From positions 1,761,001 to 1,825,000 of the forward strand of contig NZ_CP036281.1 in NCBI RefSeq assembly GCF_007750395.1: a stretch of DNA of 64,000 bases. The letters are read 5' to 3'. The translations under genes and the position numbers were made by a program. The notes beneath the pieces are model-generated. The model saw only the letters and a program-made list of their open reading frames with translations, did not search any database and was not told the origin of the DNA. This DNA comes from Polystyrenella longa. Lineage in GTDB: Bacteria; Planctomycetota; Planctomycetia; Planctomycetales; Planctomycetaceae. Shown in pieces: positions 1-7,327 of this stretch. The number at the start of each line of letters is the position of its first letter. Within the stretch, counting starts at the first letter, position 1.

Positions 1-1
1 A

Positions 2-1339
2 ACACGCCATCCAGATCAACCTGTCACTTTGCAAACAGTCGATGGACCCGTAACAGAAACACTCGAGGGGGTGCCTACCTGCAGTGTATCCAGTAAATCG
101 GCCGACGAAATCCGTCGTCAGATTCTGATTCCTCTGTGGAATTCATACGCCTTCTTCGTGAACTACGCCCGGCTGGACGAGTTCGATACAAAGGCCGTCG
201 AAGTGCCCGTCGCCGATCGGCCCGAAATCGACCGTTGGGTCCTCTCGAATTTACAGGTCCTCGTGAAGGAAGTGAATGCAGGGTTTGAGAATTACGATAC
301 CGCTTCTGTCTGCGAAAAGGCGACGAAGTTTATCGACGAACTTTCCAACTGGTACATCCGTCGTAACCGACGTCGCTTCTGGCGTTCTCAAAATGCGGGC
401 GACACCGACAAGTTGGCAGCCTACCAGACATTGTACACCGTCTTGACGACAGTCAGTAAACTGCTGGCTCCAATCATTCCCTTCGTCACCGAGAGAATGT
501 ATCGCAACCTGGTCTTGAACAACGTCGACAATGCGCCCGAGTCGGTTCACCTGTGCGATTATCCACAAGCGGATGAATCTTTAATCGATGAAGACTTGAA
601 CCGCAGCGGAGCATTGGCGCAACTCGTCGTCAAACTGGGACACAAACTTCGCGAAGAAGCGAATCAGCGTGTTCGGCAACCTCTGGCTGAGCTGAAATAC
701 GCTACCGCAACGGCAGATCAGGCCGTGGCGATTGCCAACCTGACCGATGTCATTAAGGAAGAGCTGAACGTCAAACAGTTGACCCCGGCTGATAACCTGG
801 ATGCGCTAGTGAGTTATCATTATAAACCGAATTTGAAAACACTCGGTCCCAAATACGGCAAACTGCTCAAGCTGCTTCGGGAGAAATTACCCGAAGTCGG
901 CGATGACATGCTGGGTCCGTTACGTCGGGGAGAATCGGTAACCATCGAGTTGGAAGGCAATGAAATCTCGTTCGATCCGGAAGACGTTCTCGTCAGTACG
1001 GAGCAGTCGGCCGAATGGTTCTGCAACGACGAGCAGGGCGTGCAAATCGCTCTCTCGACTGTGCTGACCGAGGAGCTGAAGCTGGAAGGAGCCGCCCGCG
1101 ACTTTGTCCGTCAGGTTCAGCAGCTTCGTAAAGAGGCCGACCTCGAAATCGAAGACCGGATTAATATCCATTACTTCTCCGCAGACGACTCCGTTACCAC
1201 CGCCATCGAAGGTTGGACCGACTACATCCAATCCGAAACTTTAGCCGACAGCATCTCCAAAGCAACAGCGGCAAATGGAGACGCGAAAGAGGTCGTCATC
1301 GGCGAGGCCAAAGCCACGGTTTGGATCGCGAAGGTATAG
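2..1339 (+). CDS. ileS: Isoleucine--tRNA ligase, C-terminal part (cut by window edge)
   Basis: This is the C-terminal 445 residues or so of a class I isoleucyl-tRNA synthetase, the enzyme that charges tRNA-Ile in the cytoplasm. The frame is open to the first complete codon of the window, so the gene starts upstream and the HIGH and KMSKS catalytic motifs are not in view. What is visible is the helical anticodon-binding domain (LIPLWNSYAFFVNYA, then FIDELSNWYIRRNRRRFW) and the C-terminal extension with LTEELKLEGAARDFVRQVQ and LRKEADLEIEDRI. That ending, and the absence of a C-terminal CxxC zinc finger, is typical of the type 2 (eukaryote/archaea-like) IleRS rather than the E. coli type. The TTG at 29 is internal and not a real start. 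A small hairpin follows the stop. Confidence 0.93.
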   Translation, partial: TRHPDQPVTLQTVDGPVTETLEGVPTCSVSSKSADEIRRQILIPLWNSYAFFVNYARLDEFDTKAVEVPVADRPEIDRWVLSNLQVLVKEVNAGFENYDTASVCEKATKFIDELSNWYIRRNRRRFWRSQNAGDTDKLAAYQTLYTVLTTVSKLLAPIIPFVTERMYRNLVLNNVDNAPESVHLCDYPQADESLIDEDLNRSGALAQLVVKLGHKLREEANQRVRQPLAELKYATATADQAVAIANLTDVIKEELNVKQLTPADNLDALVSYHYKPNLKTLGPKYGKLLKLLREKLPEVGDDMLGPLRRGESVTIELEGNEISFDPEDVLVSTEQSAEWFCNDEQGVQIALSTVLTEELKLEGAARDFVRQVQQLRKEADLEIEDRINIHYFSADDSVTTAIEGWTDYIQSETLADSISKATAANGDAKEVVIGEAKATVWIAKV

Positions 1340-1342
1340 AAT

Positions 1343-1361
1343 GGCTGAAAGTACGTCAGCC
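1343..1361 (+). other. Short hairpin just after ileS
   Basis: Perfect 6-bp arms GGCTGA and TCAGCC flank a 7-nt loop three bases after the ileS stop codon. There is no T-tract, so it is at most a weak terminator or an RNA 3'-end stabiliser. Confidence 0.3.
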
Positions 1362-1376
1362 TAGAATTGACTTCTA

Positions 1377-2006
1377 ATGTATATTCCGCAATCTTTTCGT
1401 GAAACAGATGTAGATATCCTACATGATTTTATCGAGGAACATAGTTTTGCTACGTTAATCACACAGCAGAATGACGAGCCATTTTCCACTCACGTTCCTC
1501 TACTTCTGGATCGTACTCAAGGGCAGTTCGGTAGGTTGATTGGCCACTTCGCGACTGCGAACCCACATAGTGAAACTAAGCCCGGTCAGTCAGTACTATC
1601 CATTTTTCACGGACCTCATGCCTATATTTCACCGACTTGGTATCAAGAGTCGAATACTGTTCCCACATGGAATTATCTTGCCGTTCACACTTATGGTCGT
1701 TACCAGCCGGTTCATGAATCTGCTCAACTTCTAAAAATCCTCACGCAATATGTCGAACGCTATGAATCGGACCAATCCTCTCCTTGGACGATGCAAAACA
1801 ATTCCTCTGATTTTATCGAGAAATTATTACCAATGATTGTGGGGTTCACGATTGATATTGAGCGGATCGAAGGCAAGTTTAAATTAAGTCAAAATCACTC
1901 TATCCAACGCAGGAAGAACGTTGTTCAGTTTTTGAAACAACAGAATGATCCTGATTCACAAAACATAGCGAGCTTGATGGAGTCAGATTTGTGTTCTCCT
2001 GAATAG
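1377..2006 (+). CDS. PaiB-family FMN-binding protein
   Basis: A 209-residue protein of the PaiB family, a flavin-binding split-barrel fold. In Bacillus subtilis PaiB is described as a negative regulator of sporulation and degradative enzymes. Visible hallmarks are the N-terminal MYIPQSF, FATLITQ, the HFATANPH stretch, the GPHAYISPTWY motif and VPTWNYLAVHTYGR, all in the usual order and at the usual spacing for a protein of about 205 residues. It starts at an ATG 37 bases after ileS and has no recognisable partner downstream; the following methyltransferase is 77 bases away. The sequence is more AT-rich than ileS, which might hint at separate acquisition, but this is weak. Family membership is secure; the role in this organism is unknown. 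Confidence 0.88.
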   Translation: MYIPQSFRETDVDILHDFIEEHSFATLITQQNDEPFSTHVPLLLDRTQGQFGRLIGHFATANPHSETKPGQSVLSIFHGPHAYISPTWYQESNTVPTWNYLAVHTYGRYQPVHESAQLLKILTQYVERYESDQSSPWTMQNNSSDFIEKLLPMIVGFTIDIERIEGKFKLSQNHSIQRRKNVVQFLKQQNDPDSQNIASLMESDLCSPE

Positions 2007-2083
2007 AAGCCGGCTTTGTATGGTATTGTTTATTAGTATTTTTTGAAATCTGTCAGATATTTAGTTGTATGAAATGAATACTC

Positions 2084-2821
2084 ATGTCCCTCGGTGACTT
2101 TTCCCAGCAGGCTAAAGCCTATAGTAAAGCCCGACCCGGATATCCGGCAGAAATGCTCGATCAATTGCTATTGGATCTCGATATAATTCCGAGGAACCGC
2201 GTAGCCGACATCGGAGCAGGAACCGGAATCTTCACGCAGATGCTCGCGGCGAGAGATCTTCTGGTCACGGCGATTGAACCGAACAAGGCGATGCTTGACC
2301 AGATCGAAAATCACCCTCGTATACAGGAACAGATCGGTACATTCGAAGGGACGGGGCTATCTGCAAGTTCTCAGGACTGGGTCGTTGCGGCGCAGGCATT
2401 TCATTGGGCTGATCCCGAGCGGGCTCTTCCGGAGATTCGCCGTATTCTTAAACCGGGTGGCCAGTTCTCGGTCTTGTGGAACAATCGCCGCAATGAAGAT
2501 TCGCCATTGCTATTGTTCACCATGAAGACGATCACCGACATCATCCCTGAGTTTCAGCACGACTATCGGCAAAAGGACTGGGTCCAGGTTCTGTTGTCGA
2601 CGGGAGACTTCTCGAAAGTCGCAACACTATCCTGCGATCATTCTGTCAATATGTCACAGGAACGGTATCTCGATTTATGGCGTAGCCATAATCGTCTGAA
2701 CACAACAGCTGGGCCAGTTCGGATGCAGAAGTTGATTGATCAAATCACGCATTACCTCGACCAGCTTGGCAACAGTGATCTAGAGATCCCTTACTGTTGT
2801 GATGTCTGGTCTGTTAGCTGA
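2084..2821 (+). CDS. Class I SAM-dependent methyltransferase
   Basis: A 245-residue soluble methyltransferase of the Methyltransf_11/25 type. Motif I is VADIGAGTGIF near residue 40, followed by the acidic end of strand 2 in TAIEPNKAML and by WVVAAQAFHWADPERALPEI and ILKPGGQFSVLWN, which are the post-motif regions of this superfamily. The N-terminal FSQQAKAYSKARPGYP is the common beginning of small-molecule methyltransferases related to UbiE/trans-aconitate enzymes. The substrate cannot be read from the sequence. It stands alone and converges on the reactive-sulfur gene set, with only 22 bases between the stop codons and no clear terminator there. Confidence 0.85.
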   Translation: MSLGDFSQQAKAYSKARPGYPAEMLDQLLLDLDIIPRNRVADIGAGTGIFTQMLAARDLLVTAIEPNKAMLDQIENHPRIQEQIGTFEGTGLSASSQDWVVAAQAFHWADPERALPEIRRILKPGGQFSVLWNNRRNEDSPLLLFTMKTITDIIPEFQHDYRQKDWVQVLLSTGDFSKVATLSCDHSVNMSQERYLDLWRSHNRLNTTAGPVRMQKLIDQITHYLDQLGNSDLEIPYCCDVWSVS

Positions 2822-2843
2822 AGCTGCTTAGTTAGAATGATCT

Positions 2844-4532
2844 TCAATTCTCCATCAACCGACGAATTGACATTCCTCCCGTCAGATTACTTACTTCTTT
2901 AAAACCATGTCCCAGCAGAATACGGGTTCCCACGTGGGCGCGTTTGGCGCTGTGGCAGATGACTACGGTTGGTTGTTCCGGATCGAGTTCGTCCAGATGC
3001 TCTCGCAGTTCATCGACTTCGATCTGATAGGCCCCGGGGACAGGAGGAAGCTTCTCCTGTTCTTTCAGTGTGCGGACATCGACGATCTGTTTGCCCGCGA
3101 GGTCCGCATCGTACGCAACGATGGGAGCGAAGCCGCGGAGGTCGTTCTGGGCCGTGAAGGCAGCCAAATGAACGGGGTCTTTGGCACTTCCGTAAGGAGG
3201 GGCATAAGAAAGATCGAGTTCCGTTAAGTCTTCCACGGTCGCCTTGAATTTCATGGCTGTGGCAATGACGTCGATTCGTTTGTCGATACCAGCCGCTCCT
3301 ATTGCCTGAGCACCCAGCACGACGCCCGTTTCCGGTTCGTATATCAGTTTCAATGTGATCGTTTTCGCTCCGGGAAAATAACCGGAGTGATGACCGGCCT
3401 GCACGATGACGGACTTTGCCCGGCGGTTGAACTTCGCTGCCATCTTTTCGCTGAGTCCCGTCAGAGCCGCTCCCAGGTCGAAGACACGCACAATCGCCGT
3501 TCCCATAACGGCCGCCATCGAAGGGGATTGGTCGGTTGCGGCATGTTCTCCCGCAATTCGTCCGGCTCTATTGGCAGGGCCGGCCAGGGCGACTCTCATC
3601 GACTTTTCCAGAATCGCGTGTTCGTATTCCACCGCATCGCCGACGGCGTAAATGTTGGGATCGCTGGTCTGCAGGTACTCGTTGATTTTGATGCCGCCCG
3701 TCTCGCCGATTTCGAGACCGGCTTGTTTCGCCAGTTGCGTATTGGGTTTCACACCAATACACATAATGACCAGATCGGTATCGATTGTCATACCACTGTC
3801 CAGTGTCACACCGACGGCCCGATCTCCTTCTACCTTCAATCCCTGGATTCCGTCTCCCAGATGCAGTTGAATTTCGTGACGTTCTAGTTCTTCTTCAATC
3901 AGCCTTGCCATCTCGCGGTCGAGTGGTGGCAGGACTTGCGGGGCAAGTTCGACCAGTGAGACCTTTATTCCCAATCGGTGCAATTGTTCGACCATTTCCA
4001 GACCAATAAAACCGGCTCCGACGACGACCGCCTGTTTAACATCGCGAGTCGATGATTCGCTACTCAAGCCCTGATTAATGCGGTCCATGTCCTCGATGTT
4101 TCGTAACGAGAAGACATTCTTCGCCTTGCTCCCTTCAATGGGAGGAATAATCGGAGAGGCTCCCGGAGAGAGAATCAGCCGGTCATAATCTTGAGCGAAT
4201 TCTTCCCCGCTCTCCAGGTTCTTGACTTGAACCGACTTCGCCTCTTGATCGATCGATAGGACCTCATGTCGCGTGCGGGCATCGATCCGAAAACGTTTCT
4301 CAAAAAGTTCAGGGGTGGCGACAAGCAATTTATCGCGTTCATCAATCTCGCCTCCGATGTGATAAGGCAAACCGCAGTTCGCAAATGAAACGTAGCGATC
4401 CTTTTCAAACATGATGATATCGGCCGCTTCGTTACAGCGACGAGCGCGAGCGGCGGCGCTTGCACCTCCAGCGACACCACCCACAATGACGATTGTTCTT
4501 TTAGCTGTCGAAGCTGATTTCGAGTTATTCAT
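2844..4532 (-). CDS. CoA-disulfide reductase / NAD(P)H oxidoreductase fused to a rhodanese domain
   Basis: A 562-residue flavoprotein of the CoA-disulfide reductase family with a C-terminal rhodanese domain (CoADR-RHD). It has the FAD-binding GGVAGGASAAARARR near residues 18-32, the single redox cysteine Cys53 in FANCGLPYHIGG, an NAD(P)H-binding AVVVGAGFIGLEMVE and a second FAD motif YAVGDAVE. The C-terminal roughly 90 residues carry a rhodanese loop beginning at Cys in VICHSAKRAHVG. Family enzymes reduce CoA disulfide, CoA persulfide or polysulfide, moving sulfane sulfur between the two domains. I chose the ATG at 4532; a TTG at 4595 would add 21 residues that look non-conserved. It is the last gene of an apparent operon behind a rhodanese and an ArsR-type repressor. 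It lacks a signal peptide and should be cytoplasmic. Confidence 0.9.
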   Translation of the reverse strand: MNNSKSASTAKRTIVIVGGVAGGASAAARARRCNEAADIIMFEKDRYVSFANCGLPYHIGGEIDERDKLLVATPELFEKRFRIDARTRHEVLSIDQEAKSVQVKNLESGEEFAQDYDRLILSPGASPIIPPIEGSKAKNVFSLRNIEDMDRINQGLSSESSTRDVKQAVVVGAGFIGLEMVEQLHRLGIKVSLVELAPQVLPPLDREMARLIEEELERHEIQLHLGDGIQGLKVEGDRAVGVTLDSGMTIDTDLVIMCIGVKPNTQLAKQAGLEIGETGGIKINEYLQTSDPNIYAVGDAVEYEHAILEKSMRVALAGPANRAGRIAGEHAATDQSPSMAAVMGTAIVRVFDLGAALTGLSEKMAAKFNRRAKSVIVQAGHHSGYFPGAKTITLKLIYEPETGVVLGAQAIGAAGIDKRIDVIATAMKFKATVEDLTELDLSYAPPYGSAKDPVHLAAFTAQNDLRGFAPIVAYDADLAGKQIVDVRTLKEQEKLPPVPGAYQIEVDELREHLDELDPEQPTVVICHSAKRAHVGTRILLGHGFKEVSNLTGGMSIRRLMEN

Positions 4533-4602
4533 CAGAGGAGTTCCTTCAAGTAAATCAGAATAGCTTGGAATGAAAGAAGGCTGACGGCTAGGCAACTGGC
4601 AA

Positions 4603-5172
4603 TCAGGCGAGTGGTTTGTCAGCGGGTTGCGCAGCAGGGCGACAGACTTGATTCCACGGCATTCGCCCGAGCATCATCGCCATTCCACAAGTGTCAGTAA
4701 CACCAGCGAAGACGAGGCCCGCTCCAACGAATGCTGATAGACCATAAAACGCGGGATGCAAAAACCAGCCTGCGGCGACGCCGATCAGTACCAGGGAACC
4801 GGCGGCGATGCGGACCTGCCGTTCCAGCGAAATTACTTTCGACTCTCCTCGAACGACCTCGTATCCCTGTTCCATCCAAGCGTTCGTTCCTCCTTCCATA
4901 TTCACTACATTATCAATACCGGCGGCCATCATCTTTTCGCACGCCATCTTTCCGCGTGTTCCTGATTTGCACAGGACATACAACGGTTGGTCACTTTGAG
5001 ACGCCAACTGTTTTAACGTTTCGAAGTCCAGTTGATCGAGCGGATGGTTCTCGGCCGGAGTCGCGTGGACTTCCTGGAATTCGGCCGGGGTGCGCACATC
5101 AATCAGTTTGATTTGCTCACCTGATTTTAACTTGCGATGGACTTCTTCGGGACGAATCGTCGTAAGACTCAT
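4603..5172 (-). CDS. Rhodanese-like protein with DUF2892 membrane tail (YgaP-like)
   Basis: A 189-residue inner-membrane sulfurtransferase. Residues 1-110 form a rhodanese domain (LIDVRTPAEFQEVHA, then the catalytic loop LCKSGTRGK with Cys68). Residues of about 115-160 hold two hydrophobic segments of the DUF2892 type (AAGSLVLIGVAAGWFLHP and GLSAFVGAGLVFAGVTDTCG). E. coli YgaP, at 174 residues, has the same arrangement, so the length fits. The protein would accept sulfane sulfur at the cytoplasmic face of the membrane. It sits 66 bases after the arsR-type gene and 70 bases before the CoADR-rhodanese gene on the same strand, the expected partners for sulfide/persulfide handling. The start ATG at 5172 places the rhodanese strand 1 normally. 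Confidence 0.9.
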   Translation of the reverse strand: MSLTTIRPEEVHRKLKSGEQIKLIDVRTPAEFQEVHATPAENHPLDQLDFETLKQLASQSDQPLYVLCKSGTRGKMACEKMMAAGIDNVVNMEGGTNAWMEQGYEVVRGESKVISLERQVRIAAGSLVLIGVAAGWFLHPAFYGLSAFVGAGLVFAGVTDTCGMAMMLGRMPWNQVCRPAAQPADKPLA

Positions 5173-5238
5173 TAATAGGACTCCTGTAAATTATTGGAGT
5201 GTGGGAACAGGAACATCGGATTCTTCCGAGGTTCGCGT

Positions 5239-5547
5239 TCATGTACCAAAACGGGATTCAATACAATTCATGATCTCCGTCAGATGGGGTTCGATCACTT
5301 TGTAATAGATGTTGCGACCTTCCCGTTTGCTGTCGAGGAACTGACAGCGTTGCATCAAGCGAAGATGCTCGGAGGCCACATGGCTTTGAACACCGCAAGC
5401 CTCGGCAAGTTCGCCCACGGTGTAGTCGCCACTCAGTAACATCTGAACCATCTTTAATCGTTGAGGATGGGCCAGAATCTTCAGACATTCCGCCGCCTGC
5501 TGAAAACCGGCGTCGGTTAATGTAGCTCCAGTACCTTTGCTTTTCAT
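5239..5547 (-). CDS. ArsR-family repressor, probable reactive-sulfur or redox sensor
   Basis: A 102-residue winged-helix regulator of the ArsR/SmtB family. It has LKILAHPQRLKMVQMLLSG, the helix-turn-helix YTVGELAEACGVQSHVASEHL and the wing REGRNIYYKV. The metal-binding ELCVCDL motif of ArsR proper is absent. Cysteines lie at about positions 21, 50, 68 and 94, so a thiol-based sensor (as in BigR, SqrR and YgaV, which respond to persulfide) is plausible, but the cysteine positions do not obviously match those of SqrR/BigR. As the first gene of the set it probably represses itself, the rhodanese and the CoADR gene. An AT-rich inverted repeat lies about 160 bases upstream. Family certain; ligand inferred from neighbours. 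Confidence 0.88.
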   Translation of the reverse strand: MKSKGTGATLTDAGFQQAAECLKILAHPQRLKMVQMLLSGDYTVGELAEACGVQSHVASEHLRLMQRCQFLDSKREGRNIYYKVIEPHLTEIMNCIESRFGT

Positions 5548-5596
5548 GGTTCACCTACTTTTGAAGAGGAGACTCGTCAGTGTGGATTCATGGCCA

Positions 5597-5672
5597 CCTG
5601 CCAGGCCGAGAAATACCCCTGCCTGCCCGAGAGATGACCTCAGCTTCACGAACTCTCATTGGGCCTGGCAGG
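5597..5672 (-). repeat. Long-range 11-bp perfect inverted repeat in the arsR leader
   Basis: CCTGCCAGGCC at 5597-5607 is exactly complementary to GGCCTGGCAGG at 5662-5672, with 54 bases between. It lies between the start of the arsR-type gene and the AT-rich upstream element, so it would be part of the 5' leader if transcription starts near 5700. It could fold into a long-range RNA stem controlling the operon; no T-tract follows, so a simple terminator is unlikely. The pairing is seen directly; the function is unknown. Confidence 0.55.
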
Positions 5673-5706
5673 GATATGGTCTGATCGCTCTCTGTCGGTT
5701 TATATT

Positions 5707-5734
5707 ATATCGGTATATTGCGATAATACGATAT
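5707..5734 (-). promoter_or_regulatory. Candidate operator/promoter of the arsR-rhodanese-CoADR set
   Basis: A very AT-rich stretch with inverted arms ATATCG (5707-5712) and CGATAT (5729-5734), and a further CGATAAT between them. On the minus strand a TATAAT hexamer lies at 5709-5704. AT-rich dyads overlapping the -10 region are typical ArsR-family operators. No good -35 box is visible. Assignment is by position and composition only. Confidence 0.35.
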
Positions 5735-5812
5735 GTTAAATACAAAAAAAAGACTTTTCAAGGAGCCGTTTCTGAGTAGGAGGCAGGGCAAAACCATCCG
5801 CGCATAAAAAGG

Positions 5813-5887
5813 GGTGGCTAACGGGGCTCGAACCCGCGACCTCGGGAATCACAATCCCGCGCTCTAACCAACTGAGCTATAGCCACC
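5813..5887 (-). tRNA. tRNA-His (anticodon GTG)
   Basis: Read on the minus strand, this folds into a full cloverleaf. The 7-bp acceptor GTGGCTA/TAGCCAC is preceded by an encoded G at the -1 position opposite C73, the hallmark of tRNA-His. The D arm is GCTCAGTTGGTTAGAGC, the anticodon stem CGGGA/TCCCG encloses the loop TTGTGAT with anticodon GTG, and the T arm is GCGGG-TTCGAGC-CCCGT. The 3' CCA is not encoded: CCC and a T5 run follow, the latter being a likely termination signal. It stands alone between the reactive-sulfur genes and a TrmH-type methyltransferase. Confidence 0.97.
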
Positions 5888-6230
5888 ATCTATAAAGAAC
5901 AAATTGTCTTCAGGGGTGTTGCCGTCGGAAAATCGAGTTCCCGCGACAACGAAAGTACGATACTGCACGAATTCAGAATCTGCAAGCCTCTGGCCGCCCA
6001 TCGAACGATTTTTCAGTCAAGCGGTTGGGACACACCCTGCGTTCTATCTGCCGTCTCATATAAGACTTAGATACCGTTGATGAAAACAGGTTCGCGCTAG
6101 GAATAGCCTGTAAGGCTTGATTTTAAGGCGGGAACCCGAAATCCTGTGAAAATGGGCCCGCTTTTGTCCCGGAACGGCCCCCGATCTCGATCTATCTCGT
6201 CTTTCATCCTTGCCGAAATTAACTGTTTTT
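5888..6230. other. Intergenic, 343 bp
   Basis: No convincing gene or RNA was found between the tRNA-His 5' end and the ATG of the TrmH-type gene. Open frames here have no codon pattern or recognisable product. A weak GCGGG/CCCGC pairing followed by TTTT near 6126-6165 is too short to call a terminator. A promoter for the tRNA (leftwards) and for the methyltransferase gene (rightwards) must lie here, but no good -35/-10 pair was recognised. Confidence 0.4.
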
Positions 6231-6974
6231 ATGACGAATCCCCTGGAAGAGTATCTGGCCAGTTTCATATCCGAGCGGAGACTAGGGCTTCTGGATAAAG
6301 TGTTGGATCAGCGGACCCGGCATCTGACCGTTGTGCTGGAAGACTTTCACAAACCGCATAACGCGAATGCCTGCCTGCGAAGTTGTGACTGTTTTGGAAT
6401 CCAAGACGCGCACATCATCGAAACGGACTCCGAGTTCAAAAAGAGCCAGGGAGTTGCAGCCGGGGCGGCGGGCTGGATGACGTTGCAGCAATATAAAGAG
6501 CCCGGGACTGCTCATCAGGATTGTTTCGAGAATCTTCGATCTAGAGGCTATCGATTGTTAGTTGCTGATCTTGTTCCGGAGGCCGTTCCCCTCGACGAGC
6601 TCGATATCTCTCAACCGACGGCGATTCTGTTTGGTTCGGAACGGCGAGGAGTGTCCGAAGTTTCCCGAGAGGCTGCCTGTGGGTCTATTCGGATACCAAT
6701 GTATGGTTTTACGGAGAGCCTCAACGTCTCTGTCGCCTGTGCCCTCGTTCTCTCAAATCTGTCGACGAGATTATTCCATTCCGACATCGCCTGGCAACTT
6801 TCGGATTCCGAGAAACAAGATCTCTGGCGGCTCTGGTTGCGGAAGGCGGTCGGCTACACCTGGCCGGAAATCGAGCAGGAGTTTTTCAAACGTCACCCGC
6901 AATACGAATCACAAGCTGCAGCGTGGAGGCTCTCTCCTGTCCGCAGGCGAAAGAGCGAAAGACTGGATAAGTAG
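6231..6974 (+). CDS. TrmH/SpoU-family tRNA/rRNA 2'-O-methyltransferase
   Basis: A 247-residue SPOUT-class RNA methyltransferase. The three SpoU motifs are present: motif 1 in HNANACLRSCDCFGI, motif 2 in AILFGSERRGVS, and motif 3 in IPMYGFTESLNVSVACA. The C-terminal extension (LWRLWLRKAVGYTWPEIEQEF) resembles that of TrmH, which makes Gm18 in tRNA, so TrmH is the most likely identity, but other SpoU members modify rRNA. The ATG at 6231 was chosen because it leads directly into the NPLEEYLASFISERR helix; an upstream TTG at 6210 has no better ribosome-binding site. No operon partner; a tRNA gene lies just upstream on the other strand. Confidence 0.87.
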   Translation: MTNPLEEYLASFISERRLGLLDKVLDQRTRHLTVVLEDFHKPHNANACLRSCDCFGIQDAHIIETDSEFKKSQGVAAGAAGWMTLQQYKEPGTAHQDCFENLRSRGYRLLVADLVPEAVPLDELDISQPTAILFGSERRGVSEVSREAACGSIRIPMYGFTESLNVSVACALVLSNLSTRLFHSDIAWQLSDSEKQDLWRLWLRKAVGYTWPEIEQEFFKRHPQYESQAAAWRLSPVRRRKSERLDK

Positions 6975-7327
6975 AGTTAAATATCCACTTGTGTATAAGA
7001 TTCCATAAGCCACGCAGACCGCAAAGTTTGACTGATTGCTACAACTGAGTTATCTGCTGAATCTGTGAAGACCGATGCATTCATCACCTGATAAATAGCA
7101 GGACCGGCAAAGAACTCATAACATGAGTAACCCGATTGATCATCAACATTCGAATCACTTCCATCGTTCAAACTTCTTCCACGCCGCTCACGTGCCAGTG
7201 AGCGTGAAGTAAACAGCGACTATCGCGATCTTTTTGCCAGTAATAAGACACGATCCTCTGAGCTTGAGGCAGAGACAGAATGCCTCCTGCGTCCATTAGC
7301 CTGTTTATCTTCAAGGAAGAAAATTAG
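6975..7327. other. Intergenic, 353 bp, with one hairpin
   Basis: No gene can be supported. A 64-codon frame on the minus strand (7171-6977) has no recognisable family. The clearest structure is a 7-bp perfect hairpin, CGCTCAC at 7185-7191 and GTGAGCG at 7198-7204 with a 6-nt loop, without a T-tract. The last 60 bases must hold the translation signals of the outer-membrane protein gene; AAGGAAGAAAATTAG just before its ATG contains a usable ribosome-binding site. Confidence 0.4.

Noticed and set aside
6977-7171. Possible small gene of 64 codons on the minus strand after the TrmH-type gene
   Set aside because: No ribosome-binding site, no recognisable domain, and no neighbour to support it.
7185-7204. 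Hairpin considered as terminator of the TrmH-type gene
   Set aside because: More than 200 bases after the stop codon and followed by TGAAGTAAAC, not a T-run.
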